Assembly (NCBI RefSeq): GCF_938039245.1
Contig: NZ_CALHVN010000035.1
Location: 1 to 53,921, forward strand
Length of the DNA: 53,921 nt
Direction: 5' to 3'
Origin: an uncultured Campylobacter sp.
GTDB lineage: Bacteria; Campylobacterota; Campylobacteria; Campylobacterales; Campylobacteraceae
Part shown: in pieces, positions 44,523 through 53,874 of the stretch
How positions within the stretch are numbered: the first letter of the stretch is position 1
Layout of the letters: each line of letters starts with the position of its first letter
Position numbers and translations under genes: made by a program
The notes under the pieces: model-generated
Told to the model about the DNA's origin: nothing
Databases searched by the model: none
What the model saw: the letters and a program-made list of their open reading frames with translations, nothing else

Positions 44523-45468
44523 CTATATTCTCCTTGCTAAATTTGCTAAGTAAAATTTCACTAAAATCATCCCAAATAGGCGCGACAAAGCTCATTTGCC
44601 CACCCGTGCGCGGATGCGTGAAATATAGCCCGTAGGCGTGAAGCATTACTCGGCCGATTTTATCCTTTTCGCTCTTAAAACCGTATAAAGCATCGCCCAA
44701 AATATGGCGGTTTAGGCTAGCTAGATGCACTCTTATCTGATGAGTTCTGCCTGTAAAAAGCTTTGCCGCGATCAAATTTACGCCCGCGTTTTTGCTCTGC
44801 GCGGAGCCGTCAAATTCGCTAAAAAGCAAATTAGCAAAGGCGCTCTTTGCCGCGCGGCCGCTTGAAACTATCGCCTTTTTTAGGCGGTTAGCGGGATTTC
44901 GTCCGATAGCTCGCTCGACGATGCAGTTTTGCTTGAGCGGCAGATCTGTTAGAGCTAGATAGATGCGCCCCATGCTTTTGTCGCTTAGCTGGCTTGAAAG
45001 CGCGGCGTGAGCGGCGTTATTTTTAGCTACGACGATAGCTCCGCTAGTGCCTTTATCTAGCCTGTGCACGATACCAGCCCTGCTTTGTCCGCTTAAATTT
45101 GATAGCAAAAATCCCTTTGCGCCGAGCCAATCCACAAGCGTGGGTTCCTTGACGCTGGGAGCTGGATGGACGACTAAATTTGCCGGTTTATTTAGCACGA
45201 GCAAATCCTCGTCCTCGTAAATGATCGGTACTTCAAATTCCGCTTCAAATTTAGCCTTATCAGGCTCGCTTTGCTCAAATTTTATCCTCAAAACGTCGCC
45301 TAAATTTAGCTTAACCGATGGCTTAGTTAGCGGCTTGCCGTTCAGGCTAACCAGCCCGCTTTTTATCAAATTTAGCGCTTGATTTCTAGCGACGTTTAGC
45401 TCGCCCGCCAAAAACGCATCCGCCCTAGCCTGAACATCCTCTAAAATTTTGATCTCTTTTTCCGTCAT
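44452..45468 (-). CDS. RluD-like ribosomal pseudouridine synthase
   Basis: Converts uridines in 23S rRNA. From the ATG at 45468, 338 residues: S4 domain (about 12-65), catalytic D138 in HRLDKGTSG, and RTHQIRVHLASLNR. An in-frame TTG at 45516 would add 16 residues but lies across the rodA -10 region; the ATG with an upstream AAAGGA is preferred, though the spacing is long. Its 3' end overlaps flpA by 71 nt. RluA/B/C-type specificity cannot be fixed by eye. Confidence 0.87.
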   Translation of the reverse strand: MTEKEIKILEDVQARADAFLAGELNVARNQALNLIKSGLVSLNGKPLTKPSVKLNLGDVLRIKFEQSEPDKAKFEAEFEVPIIYEDEDLLVLNKPANLVVHPAPSVKEPTLVDWLGAKGFLLSNLSGQSRAGIVHRLDKGTSGAIVVAKNNAAHAALSSQLSDKSMGRIYLALTDLPLKQNCIVERAIGRNPANRLKKAIVSSGRAAKSAFANLLFSEFDGSAQSKNAGVNLIAAKLFTGRTHQIRVHLASLNRHILGDALYGFKSEKDKIGRVMLHAYGLYFTHPRTGGQMSFVAPIWDDFSEILLSKFSKENIDEKIDFMGLSELFSRCDEWMRII

Positions 45469-45494
45469 TTTTAGATTTGTTTCCTTTAAAATGC

Positions 45495-45500
45495 TATAAT
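45495..45500 (+). promoter_or_regulatory. -10 box TATAAT for rodA
   Basis: TATAAT 21 nt before the TTG start of rodA, within the divergent region with the rluD-like gene. Confidence 0.5.
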
Positions 45501-45520
45501 CGCTCAAAAAAGGCAAATTT

Positions 45521-46627
45521 TTGATAAGACTCGATAGGCGAATTTTAACCCATTTTGACTTCGTTCAGCCGTTTTTGATACTTCCTATTATTATTTTATC
45601 ATACATTTTGGTTTCTGAGGCAAATTCTATCCTAGCCGGCAAGCAGCTTGTATATTTTGGCGTCGGTCTAGCGGCGTTTTTATTTTTCTTTTTGCTCCCC
45701 ATTCGCAAGATCGCCTGGCTCATACCGCTATTTTACTGGATTTGCGTCGTGCTGCTTATTTGCGTCGATCTTTTTGGCGCAAGTAAACTGGGCGCAAAAA
45801 GATGGCTTGAGTTTCCTTTTATCCACTTTACGCTTCAGCCCTCAGAGATCATGAAACCGGCGCTTCTTTTGATGCTAGGCTACCTCATAAAACAGCACCC
45901 GCCAGGCGAAGAGGGGTACGGGCTTAAAGACTTTGGACGACTTAGCCTTTATATCCTTTTGCCTTTCGTACTGATTTTAAAAGAGCCTGATTTAGGCACC
46001 GCTTTGATACTGCTCATCGTGGGCTACGCCGTGCTTTTTATCATCGGTGTAAATAAAAAAATCTGGTTTGCGATATTTGCGGGAGTTTTGCTCGCCGCCC
46101 CTTTGATTTACGAAAATTTGCACGATTATCAAAAAAAACGTATTACGGATTTTTTAAGCGAAGAATCTAACTACCACGTACGCCAAAGCATCATCGCTAT
46201 CGGAAGCGGCGGCCTAAAGGGCAAACCAAAAGACGAAGCGACGCAGACGCATTTTAAATTTTTGCCCATTTCCACTAGCGATTTTATTTTCGCGTATACG
46301 ATCGAGCGATACGGATTTTACGGCGGGCTTGCGCTACTTAGCTTTTACGGCGCGCTGATAGCTCATCTACTCAGCCTAAACTACGGGCTAAAGGATGATT
46401 ATTTTACCCAGACGATGACATCGGGGATCGGGATACTCTTGTTTATCTACGTTAGCGTAAATATCATGATGACTATAGGATTTGCGCCGGTGGTGGGTAT
46501 CCCGCTGCCGTTTTATAGCTACGGCGGTAGTAGCTTCGTTACTTTTATGTGCCTTTTTGGGATTTTGCAAAATTTGCTCGCGTTTCGCTTCGATCCGACC
46601 TATAGGCTGGTTAAATTTAAAATTTAA
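45521..46627 (+). CDS. rodA: RodA/MrdB peptidoglycan glycosyltransferase
   Basis: SEDS glycosyltransferase acting with PBP2 in cell elongation. 368 residues, about ten membrane segments; KLGAKRWL (about 87-94) and QPSEIMKPAL (about 103-112) are the SEDS signatures, and the C-terminal PLPFYSYGGSSF is intact. Starts with TTG behind AAGG; no ATG gives a full N-terminus. Convergent with kdsB across 209 nt. Confidence 0.93.
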   Translation: MIRLDRRILTHFDFVQPFLILPIIILSYILVSEANSILAGKQLVYFGVGLAAFLFFFLLPIRKIAWLIPLFYWICVVLLICVDLFGASKLGAKRWLEFPFIHFTLQPSEIMKPALLLMLGYLIKQHPPGEEGYGLKDFGRLSLYILLPFVLILKEPDLGTALILLIVGYAVLFIIGVNKKIWFAIFAGVLLAAPLIYENLHDYQKKRITDFLSEESNYHVRQSIIAIGSGGLKGKPKDEATQTHFKFLPISTSDFIFAYTIERYGFYGGLALLSFYGALIAHLLSLNYGLKDDYFTQTMTSGIGILLFIYVSVNIMMTIGFAPVVGIPLPFYSYGGSSFVTFMCLFGILQNLLAFRFDPTYRLVKFKI

Positions 46628-46836
46628 CCGACGTAATTTACCTTTGCGGCGCTACGGCCTTAAGCGTCGTGCAAACGCTTTAGGGTGTCCTTTTTATCGG
46701 CGTAAACGGTTGCTTTATATTTTCCGCGGGCTTGCCTACGAGGCGGCTTACGAAAGCATAGCCGCAGCCTTGACTCCATAGTAAATTTTGCTAGCCTCGG
46801 TTTTAGTCAAATTTAGCATTTTTATCGCTTGCGGTC

Positions 46837-47556
46837 TTAGCTGACGATAACGCCAAATTTCGCTCGCGCTCTTTGCAGATCCTCCTCGCAGTCGATACCG
46901 ATGCTGTCGCTTTGCACTTCGAGCATGAGGATTTTCTCGCCGTTTGATAGAGCGCGCAGTTGCTCGAGTTTTTCGGTATTTTCTAGGCTTGAGGGCGCAA
47001 ATGAGCAAAATCTTTTTAAATTTACCGCGCTATAGCCGTAGATGCCCAGATGCGCCTTGTACGCATCAAATGCGGCGCGGTCAAACGGGATACGCGAGCG
47101 CGAAAAATAAAGCGCGTAACCCGCGTCGTCGGTCACGACCTTGACTAGGTTTTTATCGTCCGCTAGTTCGCTACCGACGAATTTAAAGCACGAAAACATA
47201 AATGCTCTCTCCGCGTTTTTCTCGCAAAATTCTCTAAATTTTACGATATTTTCAGGCTCGATAAAGGGCTCGTCGGCCTGCACGTTTATGATGATTTCGC
47301 TATCTTTGACGCCGAGTATTCCCGCCGCTTCGTTGATGCGGTCGGTTCCGCTTTGATGCGCCTGGCTCGTCATCACGGCTTTAAAGCCGAATTTTTGCGC
47401 GATATCAGCCACGCCCTCGTCGTCTGCGGCGATGACGACCTCGTCGGCCGCACTCACTCTGTGAGCCGTAGCGACGAACATCGGCACGCCGTTTATTTCG
47501 CGTAAAATTTTATTAGGCATTCGCGTCGAAGCGAGCCTTGCGGGGATGATAATCAT
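46837..47556 (-). CDS. kdsB: CMP-Kdo synthetase KdsB
   Basis: Activates Kdo as CMP-Kdo for lipid A glycosylation. 239 residues with IIIPARLASTRMPNK (2-16), the nucleotide site, INVQADEPFIEPE, and HLGIYGYS. ATG at 47556 makes a 4-nt ATGA overlap with thrC and matches the family start; an ATG 12 nt upstream is less likely. Confidence 0.94.
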   Translation of the reverse strand: MIIIPARLASTRMPNKILREINGVPMFVATAHRVSAADEVVIAADDEGVADIAQKFGFKAVMTSQAHQSGTDRINEAAGILGVKDSEIIINVQADEPFIEPENIVKFREFCEKNAERAFMFSCFKFVGSELADDKNLVKVVTDDAGYALYFSRSRIPFDRAAFDAYKAHLGIYGYSAVNLKRFCSFAPSSLENTEKLEQLRALSNGEKILMLEVQSDSIGIDCEEDLQRARAKFGVIVS

Positions 47557-49013
47557 TGCTCGATCCAAGCTAAAATTTTAGCTTCTATCTCGCTTTTTGC
47601 GGCGATTTCGTTATGCGTGGCGGCTTTTGCAAATAGCGATCTTATCGCGCCGGGCACTTCGTCGTTAAACTCCGCCGCCAAGGCCTCAAGCCCGCTTTTT
47701 TCGTCTTTTAGCATTTCGTTTTTTAGCGCCTTAAACATACTCGGAGCAAATTTGACCCAGTGTGCCGTCGACGTTATCACGGCCGGGCGCGTTAAATTTG
47801 CCGCTACTTTAAAGCAAGTGGCCGTATGCGGATCGATGGCGACACCTTTTGCCGCCCACTCTTTTATAAATTTCTCGCACTCCTCATCGCTGCAAAAATC
47901 AGCGTCAAAGTCCTCTTTTAGCGCGCAAAGCTCGCTGTTTGAAAGCTCATAAAAGCCATCGCTCGCGAGACTATCCATCAGCTCTTTGGTTCGAACGGCG
48001 CCAAATTTATCAAAAAGCAGTCTCTCTACGTTTGAAGAAACGAGAATATCCATTGCGGGGCTAATCGTTTTAACTAGGCTTTTGCCGCGCAGATCGTATC
48101 GCCCCTGCGTAAAAAACTCGGTCAGGATGTTGTTTGCGTTTGAGACGATTTTGATTTTACCGATTTTTGCGCCCATCTTTTTGGCGTAGTATGCGCCCAG
48201 AGCGTTGCCGAAGTTACCGCTAGGCACGACGATGTCAAACTCGCCTTTTAGCTCGCCCGTTTTGAGTAGATAAACGTAGGCGTAGACGTGATAGATGATC
48301 TGAAATAAAATTCGGCCGAAATTTACCGAATTCGCCGCCGAGAGCGAGAGTCCGGCAGCGCTTAGGCGCTCTTTAAATTTATCGCTAGCAAGCAGGCTTT
48401 TTAGCGCGCGCTGCGCATCGTCGAAGTTGCCCTCGATACCGATTACTTTGAGGTTTGCAGCATCTGCGTTTATCATTTGCAGGCGCTGCACCTCGCTTGT
48501 GCCGTCTTTTGGGTAGAGGCAGACGACTTTGACGCCGGGCGCGTCCGCGAACGTCTCTAGCGTCGCGGGCCCCGTGTCGCCGCTAGTCGCGCACATTATG
48601 AGGTATTTTTCGCCTCTTTTTGCGGCTAGCTCGCTAAGCAGTGCGCCAAACGGCTGCAGCGCCATATCTTTAAACGCGCGCGTAGGCCCGTGATAAAGCT
48701 CGTTTATGTAAAGATTTTCGCCGATTTTTCGCACTTGCACGGGATTTTGCGGATCGTCAAATCTCTCGTACCGCTTCACCGCTCTCTCAAACATCGCCGC
48801 ATCCGCGTCAAATCCAAATTTCTCTATGATTTTTAGCGCGATTTGCGCGTAGGTTAAATTTACCGCATCAGCAAAAAATTTATCATCCAGCCGCGGTAGC
48901 TCCGTCGGCGCGTAAAGCCCGCCGTGAGCGGAGCTGGGGCTCAGTAGCGCCTCGCTAAATTCTACGCTTTTTAGGCTCTCGCCCGCATTTGCTCTAGTTT
49001 GAAATAGCTTCAT
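47553..49013 (-). CDS. thrC: Threonine synthase
   Basis: PLP enzyme making threonine from O-phosphohomoserine. 486 residues, the long class II form. PLP lysine K115 in TRAFKDMALQ, CATSGDTGPATLE (about 140-152) and VPSGNFGN. Coupled by 4-nt overlaps to cutA and kdsB. The order lpxK-thrC-kdsB is as in C. jejuni from memory, with cutA inserted here. Confidence 0.94.
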   Translation of the reverse strand: MKLFQTRANAGESLKSVEFSEALLSPSSAHGGLYAPTELPRLDDKFFADAVNLTYAQIALKIIEKFGFDADAAMFERAVKRYERFDDPQNPVQVRKIGENLYINELYHGPTRAFKDMALQPFGALLSELAAKRGEKYLIMCATSGDTGPATLETFADAPGVKVVCLYPKDGTSEVQRLQMINADAANLKVIGIEGNFDDAQRALKSLLASDKFKERLSAAGLSLSAANSVNFGRILFQIIYHVYAYVYLLKTGELKGEFDIVVPSGNFGNALGAYYAKKMGAKIGKIKIVSNANNILTEFFTQGRYDLRGKSLVKTISPAMDILVSSNVERLLFDKFGAVRTKELMDSLASDGFYELSNSELCALKEDFDADFCSDEECEKFIKEWAAKGVAIDPHTATCFKVAANLTRPAVITSTAHWVKFAPSMFKALKNEMLKDEKSGLEALAAEFNDEVPGAIRSLFAKAATHNEIAAKSEIEAKILAWIEQ

Positions 49014-49312
49014 TTACTTTCCTTTTTTATCCATTTTTTGTATTTTTTACTAGCTTTATCCGCCTTAAAAGCCACAATCTCGGGTAGATCGTAGTCGTGG
49101 TGCCGCGCGATAAATTTAGCGATTTTTTTAAATTTAACCGCGGTTTTTATGAGCAAAACCCGCTCTTTTTCGTCCTTTATCTCGCCATCCCAAAAATAAA
49201 CGCTATTTGCCTTAAAAACGCTCACGCAAGCGGCAAATTTAGCTTTAACGAGCTTTTTGGCTAGAGTTTTAGCCGCGGCCTTATCGGCGCAAGAAGTTAG
49301 TACGAATTTCAT
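49010..49312 (-). CDS. cutA: CutA1 divalent-cation tolerance protein
   Basis: 100 residues with KLVKAKFAACVSVF, YFWDGEIKDEKERVLLIKT and the H-x2-YDLPEIVAFKA segment of the trimeric CutA1 family. Linked to metal tolerance in E. coli but with no settled biochemical role. 27 nt after lpxK. Confidence 0.92.
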   Translation of the reverse strand: MKFVLTSCADKAAAKTLAKKLVKAKFAACVSVFKANSVYFWDGEIKDEKERVLLIKTAVKFKKIAKFIARHHDYDLPEIVAFKADKASKKYKKWIKKESK

Positions 49313-49339
49313 TTAAAGCGTCCTAAAATTTTTAGGAGA

Positions 49340-50254
49340 TTATAGAATTTTCTCTTTGATAATTCGTTTAAATTTATCCGCCAGCGTCGTTTTTAGCGCG
49401 ATGACGGAGAGCGGCAGGCCAAACTCCTCCATCTTTACGGCGTCTTTTCGCGTGACCAAAAGCGAGGTCGCGCCGTAGCGCTCTAGTATCTCCGCTAGCT
49501 CGTCCCGCGAAAACGCGTAGTGATCGGGGTAAATTTCGCGCCCGATACAAAGGCTAAAATAAGGCTCCAGGCGCTGTGGATTTGCGATAGCAGTCACTAA
49601 AACCATCTTTGGCGTCGGGTTTAAAATTTCGCTCTCGCGAGTAAAATCCTCGCCCTCTTTTACGACGTAGTCGGCTTTAGCGTAAAATTTGCCAGGGTAG
49701 CGATACGCGCCGCTAGGTAGGACGAAATCAAAATACGGCTTTGCGGAGGGGCGGATTAGGACGTTAAATTTTTTGATGTGAAATTTGCCGAAGCCGTCGT
49801 CTAGCAGCACGTACTTCGCGCCTAAATTTAGGGCTTCTTTTATCGCTACGTCGCGGTTTTCGCTCACGATGACGCTTGCGTTTTTCACGCTTTTTGCGTA
49901 CTCCATCGCTTCATCGCCGCTAGCCGCGACGCCTACCAAAATTTCGCCCGAGATCGCGACCTTGACGAGTCCGCTTGAAGCCCTGCCGTAGCCTCGCAAA
50001 ATAACGTAGCCGCCCTCAAATTCGTTTAAGATAGCAATACCAAGCGGCGTCTTTCCGCTACCGCCTAAAGTCAAATTTCCGATGCTAATAATCGGGATGC
50101 CAAAATCTAAAGCTTTGCTAAATTTGGCCTTTAAAATCACGCCGGCGCAGTAAAGCGCGCTTAATGGCAAAAGCGCTACAGCTAGGCACTTTTGCCACAA
50201 ATTCGGAGCGTAAAAATACTCCTGCGCAAAGGCGTAAATTTGACGCTTAAGCAC
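49340..50254 (-). CDS. lpxK: Tetraacyldisaccharide 4'-kinase LpxK
   Basis: Adds the 4'-phosphate to the lipid A precursor at the inner membrane. 304 residues: N-terminal membrane-proximal helix (about 20-40), P-loop GGSGKT (64-69) in SIGNLTLGGSGKT, and the LLDDGFG catalytic segment. Start overlaps the DegT-fold gene by 8 nt. Confidence 0.93.
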   Translation of the reverse strand: MLKRQIYAFAQEYFYAPNLWQKCLAVALLPLSALYCAGVILKAKFSKALDFGIPIISIGNLTLGGSGKTPLGIAILNEFEGGYVILRGYGRASSGLVKVAISGEILVGVAASGDEAMEYAKSVKNASVIVSENRDVAIKEALNLGAKYVLLDDGFGKFHIKKFNVLIRPSAKPYFDFVLPSGAYRYPGKFYAKADYVVKEGEDFTRESEILNPTPKMVLVTAIANPQRLEPYFSLCIGREIYPDHYAFSRDELAEILERYGATSLLVTRKDAVKMEEFGLPLSVIALKTTLADKFKRIIKEKIL

Positions 50255-51383
50255 GAGTTCTAGCTATCTCTAGCATAGTCTCGCACACGCGGTGCGCCTC
50301 CTCGTCGCTAAGCGCGTTATAAACCGGAAGCGAAAGCACCTGCTGATACGTCCTTAACGCGTTAGGAAAAGAATTTACCTTAAGCGAATACTTACTTTTA
50401 TAGTAGCTTAAAAGATGCATAGGCTTATAGTGAAGCGCCGTGTGAATGCCGCGCTCTAGCAGCTCTTTGGCAAACCCGTCGCGATTTTTGTCGATTTTGA
50501 TGATGTACTGGATATATATGTGATCGCGTTTTTTGATCGGAAGCGAGACGTGCGGGCAGTCTGCTAGCGCCTCGTCGTACAGCGCGGCGATAGCGCGGCG
50601 ACGCTGGATAAATTTATCGTTTTTTTCAAACTGAGCCATCGAGTATGCGGCGCAAAGTCCGGTTAGATCATACTTCACGCCGATATCCACGACATCGTAG
50701 ATATAGCCTAGGTTGCCGTCTTTATCTATGCCGCCTTTTACGATGGCGTAGTTGCGTAGCAGTCTAGCGCGCTCGGCGATAGCATCGTCGTTAGTGAGCA
50801 TAAATCCCGCCGTCGCGATTGGATTGGTCATTTGCGAATGCATATTAAAGCAAGAGACCAGCGAGCGTTTATCAGAGCCGATTTTGACGCCGTTATACGT
50901 TAGTCCTATGGATTTTCCCGCATCGATTAGCACTTTTATTTCGTATTCGTTAGCGATGTCGTATATCTCGTCCATATCGGCAGCCTGCCCGCCTACATTA
51001 TTTACGAAGATTCCTTTTAGCTTTTTGTGATTGTGGATTTTTAGCGTATTTCTTAGAGACTCGGCATTCATATTAAAGTCGTCTTCGTTTATATCGACAA
51101 ATATCGGCTCGGCGTCAAAATGCCTAATCGCCTGAGCGACGCTAGGAGTAGAATTTACCGAGCAGATGATCTTATCGCCGCGTTTTAGATCCATCGAACA
51201 AAGCGCCAGATGATGCGCTGCGCTGTTATTATTCGTCGTTATGGCGTGCTTGACGCCAAAATACTCCTGCAGCTCGCCCTCAAATCTTTCCACGATCGCC
51301 GAGCCGTGGTCTTTTAGCGCCTCTTTGATGAGATTTATCTCCGTATCGTCGATAGACGGTCTAAAAAACGCTATTTCTTCCAT
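50247..51383 (-). CDS. DegT/DnrJ/EryC1/StrS-fold protein lacking the PLP lysine
   Basis: 378 residues over the whole sugar-aminotransferase fold: TNNNSAAHHLAL (50-61), the D154 of VLIDAGKSIG, the loop before TNDD, and the C-terminal HTALHYKPMHLL and LSLPVYNALSDEE. In the usual SFHxTKxxxTGEGG segment the sequence is CFNMHSQMTNPIATAGF (178-194); M185 occupies the lysine position in a gapless alignment, and Gly-Glu-Gly-Gly is gone. So PLP-Schiff-base transamination is unlikely. It overlaps lpxK, hinting at an LPS or capsule role. Comparable lysine-less DegT proteins exist (ColD uses His). Confidence 0.85.
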   Translation of the reverse strand: MEEIAFFRPSIDDTEINLIKEALKDHGSAIVERFEGELQEYFGVKHAITTNNNSAAHHLALCSMDLKRGDKIICSVNSTPSVAQAIRHFDAEPIFVDINEDDFNMNAESLRNTLKIHNHKKLKGIFVNNVGGQAADMDEIYDIANEYEIKVLIDAGKSIGLTYNGVKIGSDKRSLVSCFNMHSQMTNPIATAGFMLTNDDAIAERARLLRNYAIVKGGIDKDGNLGYIYDVVDIGVKYDLTGLCAAYSMAQFEKNDKFIQRRRAIAALYDEALADCPHVSLPIKKRDHIYIQYIIKIDKNRDGFAKELLERGIHTALHYKPMHLLSYYKSKYSLKVNSFPNALRTYQQVLSLPVYNALSDEEAHRVCETMLEIARTRA

Positions 51384-51692
51384 TTTGACCTCCTTATTTT
51401 TATTTTTTACCTTTTCTTGTTTTTAGTATCGGCCGACTTTAGCGCGAGCTTTTATGATTTTACGCTCGTTTAAATCAGCCCCTTATGTTTTTTCGCTCGC
51501 ATCAAACGATGCGTCCAAACCGCAAAACTAGCTCTTGCCGCCGCGAGGTTAAATCAAACTCGCGAGCAAATTTAATCTGCGCGCGCTCGCAGCCGCAAGC
51601 CGGCATTTTGCCGTTTTAGGGCGATTGCCGTTTATATAGCAAAAAGTCTCAGCTAAATTTACGCGCCAAAACCGGTAAATTTAGCTCAAATT
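51384..51692. other. Non-coding stretch between nadE and the DegT-fold gene
   Basis: 309 bases. A ribosome-site-like GGAGG precedes the DegT gene on the minus strand. Repeated CTCGC/GCGAG words and AAATTT motifs are present but no clear hairpin terminator, RNA or gene. Confidence 0.5.
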
Positions 51693-52448
51693 TCACTCGC
51701 CCTCTAGGCTCGCTATAGGCGGCAACGAGAGTTTAAATTTATTCGCTCTCATTCTTGAAAATACCGTAGAGACGAGCTTTGGATCAAATTCTCGCGCCAG
51801 TTCGGCCTCGCTTTTACTCTGCACCAAACGCAAGACCTCATCCAGCCGCTCGTAGCTATAGCCTATGTCGGTCTCGTCGCTTTGCCCCTCCCAAAGGTCG
51901 GCGGACGGGGCTTTTGCGATGATTTTTTCATCTATGCCAAGCTCGCGCGCTAGCTCGTAAATTTCAGTCTTAAAGAGCTCGCCGATCGGATTTAGCGCGC
52001 ACGCCGTATCGCCGTAGATCGTGCCGTATCCAAGAAGGCGCTCGCTTTTGTTGCTAGTACCCACGACTAGCGCATTTACCTTTGCCGAATAATCATATAG
52101 TAGGCACATCCTCGCCCTTGCGCTTAGATTTCCCATGCGCAAATTTGACAGCGGCTCGCCGATTTGCGCGGTAAAGCTATCTAAAATCGGCTGAATTTCG
52201 ATGATTTTATGCGTTATTTTTAGATCTTTGCAAAGCTTTAGCGCGTCGCTTAAATTTTGTTCGTTTGAGTACTTCGTCGGCATCAAAAGCGCATGCGTTT
52301 CAATGCCAGTGCGCGCGCAAAGAGCGGCCACGACGGCAGAGTCTATGCCGCCGCTAACGCCCAGGACAAATCCTTTTGCGCCGCTTTTTTTAAGGTAGCT
52401 CGCCAAAAATTCTACGATTTTCTCGCTAATCTTCGCCCAATCTCTCAT
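51693..52448 (-). CDS. nadE: NH3-dependent NAD synthetase
   Basis: Amidates deamido-NAD to NAD. From the ATG at 52448, 251 residues: SGGIDS PP-loop (32-37), no glutaminase domain, so ammonia-dependent. A TTG 15 nt upstream is possible but GGAG lies nearer the ATG. KSERLLGYGTIYGD and DLWEGQSDE match NadE. Confidence 0.93.
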   Translation of the reverse strand: MRDWAKISEKIVEFLASYLKKSGAKGFVLGVSGGIDSAVVAALCARTGIETHALLMPTKYSNEQNLSDALKLCKDLKITHKIIEIQPILDSFTAQIGEPLSNLRMGNLSARARMCLLYDYSAKVNALVVGTSNKSERLLGYGTIYGDTACALNPIGELFKTEIYELARELGIDEKIIAKAPSADLWEGQSDETDIGYSYERLDEVLRLVQSKSEAELAREFDPKLVSTVFSRMRANKFKLSLPPIASLEGE

Positions 52449-52487
52449 CGTCTCCGCCGTCAAATTTAACTTTTTTCTTAATTATAC

Positions 52488-52503
52488 ATTTATAATTATA
52501 AAT
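52488..52503. promoter_or_regulatory. 16-bp AT palindrome in the nadE/hydrolase divergent region
   Basis: ATTTATAATTATAAAT is a perfect palindrome and includes TATAAT on one strand. It lies among very AT-rich sequence between divergent genes and could be a promoter pair or operator. Fur boxes are AT-palindromic, but this does not match the consensus well. Confidence 0.35.
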
Positions 52504-52564
52504 TTAACTTTTAAGCTTAAAAAATATACAATCTATTTTAATTAAAATTGACAAAAGGACTAGC

Positions 52565-53182
52565 TTGAAAATTTTATCAAAACCATGCGGCGATTATCAA
52601 ACTAATTGCTACGTAATATCCAAAAATGGGCGTGAAATCATCATTGATGCGGGACAAAATTCATTTAATTACGTTTGCGAAATTTCACACGCTCCACTCA
52701 CGATACTAAACACGCACGGACACTTTGACCATATTTTTGACTGCGCCCGCTTAAAAAATTTTTTTAATATTTCTACGCACATTCATAATAACGACGCCTT
52801 TATGCTAAAAAACGACGTTTGGGGCGCGGGATACGAGACGACCGACGAGGCTATCTGCGTAGGCGGAGCGAAATTTGAAGACGTTAAATTTAACGTAGAA
52901 GACTTTGAGATTGAGTTTATGCACTTTCCGGGACATACGCCGGGATGCTGTATGGTGCGCGTGGACGACGTTATTTTTAGCGGAGATTTTTTGTTTAATG
53001 GCTCAATCGGGCGCTATGATTTTTTGTTTTCAAACGCCGAAGATATGCGCCAAAGCTTGCTAAAATGCAAAAAAATGCAGGGGGATTTTACGCTGTATCC
53101 CGGACACGGCGAAAAAACGACGCTAAAAGCCGAGCAGGCAAATTTGGACTTTTGGTTAAAGCGGCTAGACGGACATTTTTAG
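52565..53182 (+). CDS. Metallo-beta-lactamase-fold hydrolase (glyoxalase II-like)
   Basis: 205 residues with the metal motif THGHFDH (about 50-56), further metal ligands GHTPG (about 125-129) and the D in SGDFLF, and YPGHGE near 182-187. Matches the small YcbL/GloB-like group that hydrolyses thioesters; substrate uncertain. TTG start at 52565 behind AAAGGA. From memory C. jejuni has this hydrolase next to nadE. Confidence 0.88.
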   Translation: MKILSKPCGDYQTNCYVISKNGREIIIDAGQNSFNYVCEISHAPLTILNTHGHFDHIFDCARLKNFFNISTHIHNNDAFMLKNDVWGAGYETTDEAICVGGAKFEDVKFNVEDFEIEFMHFPGHTPGCCMVRVDDVIFSGDFLFNGSIGRYDFLFSNAEDMRQSLLKCKKMQGDFTLYPGHGEKTTLKAEQANLDFWLKRLDGHF

Positions 53183-53815
53183 ATTTTTATCAAAATGTTC
53201 ACTGCGCTAAGGCGGCTTTTGCGTTTCGGTCAAATTTAGCCGATAAAATCGCGACGGCTAGGTTAAATCAACCAAAACGCGCTAAGAGTAAATTTTGGCG
53301 ACGCGGCAAAAGGGCTTAAATTTAATATACGGCTTAGCACCACTGCTTAAGCTTTGCTTTAGATTTTCGCCCTCGCCCGGCTTATGCACCTTAAATTTGG
53401 CGCACTTAAATTTATCGCAGACGGAGCGCAAAATATCCAAGACTCTAGGCAAATTTACCCTGCTTTGTGACCGAAATTTAATATCTCATCTCAAAAAAAA
53501 TCCGATAAAATCATAAAAATTTCGTTGTCAAAAAATAAAGCTCAAAGACGGTCTAGGCGGCGTTTGCATCGCCTTCGCAGACCTGCTCATAGCTAAATTT
53601 GGTGCCTTTTGGTTTGCGTAGCCCGCGCAAGCGCTAACCGCCTGCCCGCAAGCTAACGTTTTGCCAAGCATTTTCGCTCATTGCGGCTTAAATTTTTGAT
53701 TAAATTTGATTCGGGCAAATTTGATGATTTTGCATTTTACCCGCCGAGACCCGCACCTTGAAAATGCTAAATTTATCATCAAGCACTAGATTTTCAAATT
53801 CTTTTTTTTGGAGGC

Positions 53816-53851
53816 GGAAGGGGTTTCTACTTACGAAGCGTCGCCCCTTCC
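53816..53851. repeat. Inverted repeat GGAAGGGG/CCCCTTCC
   Basis: 8-bp perfect stem at 53816-53823 and 53844-53851 with a 20-base loop. The right half is also the first part of the C-rich tract, so hairpin and quadruplex would compete. Confidence 0.7.
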
Positions 53852-53874
53852 ACCCCCAAACCCCCACCAACCCC
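53844..53874 (-). repeat. Putative G-quadruplex / i-motif tract
   Basis: Four C runs on the plus strand (C4 at 53844, C5 at 53853, C5 at 53861, C4 at 53871) with spacers of 5, 3 and 5 bases. The minus strand thus has G4-N5-G5-N3-G5-N5-G4, which meets the standard quadruplex rule. Such a tract stands out in a mid-40% GC chromosome. No gene is assigned. Confidence 0.75.

Noticed and set aside
46131..46140. A8 run in rodA as a phase-variation tract
   Set aside because: The run encodes Lys codons in a conserved enzyme and phase-variable tracts in Campylobacter are normally G/C runs; no support for switching.
53295..53516. 73-residue frame in the right-end gap
   Set aside because: No ribosome site and leucine/serine-rich translation of AAATTT-laden DNA without family resemblance.
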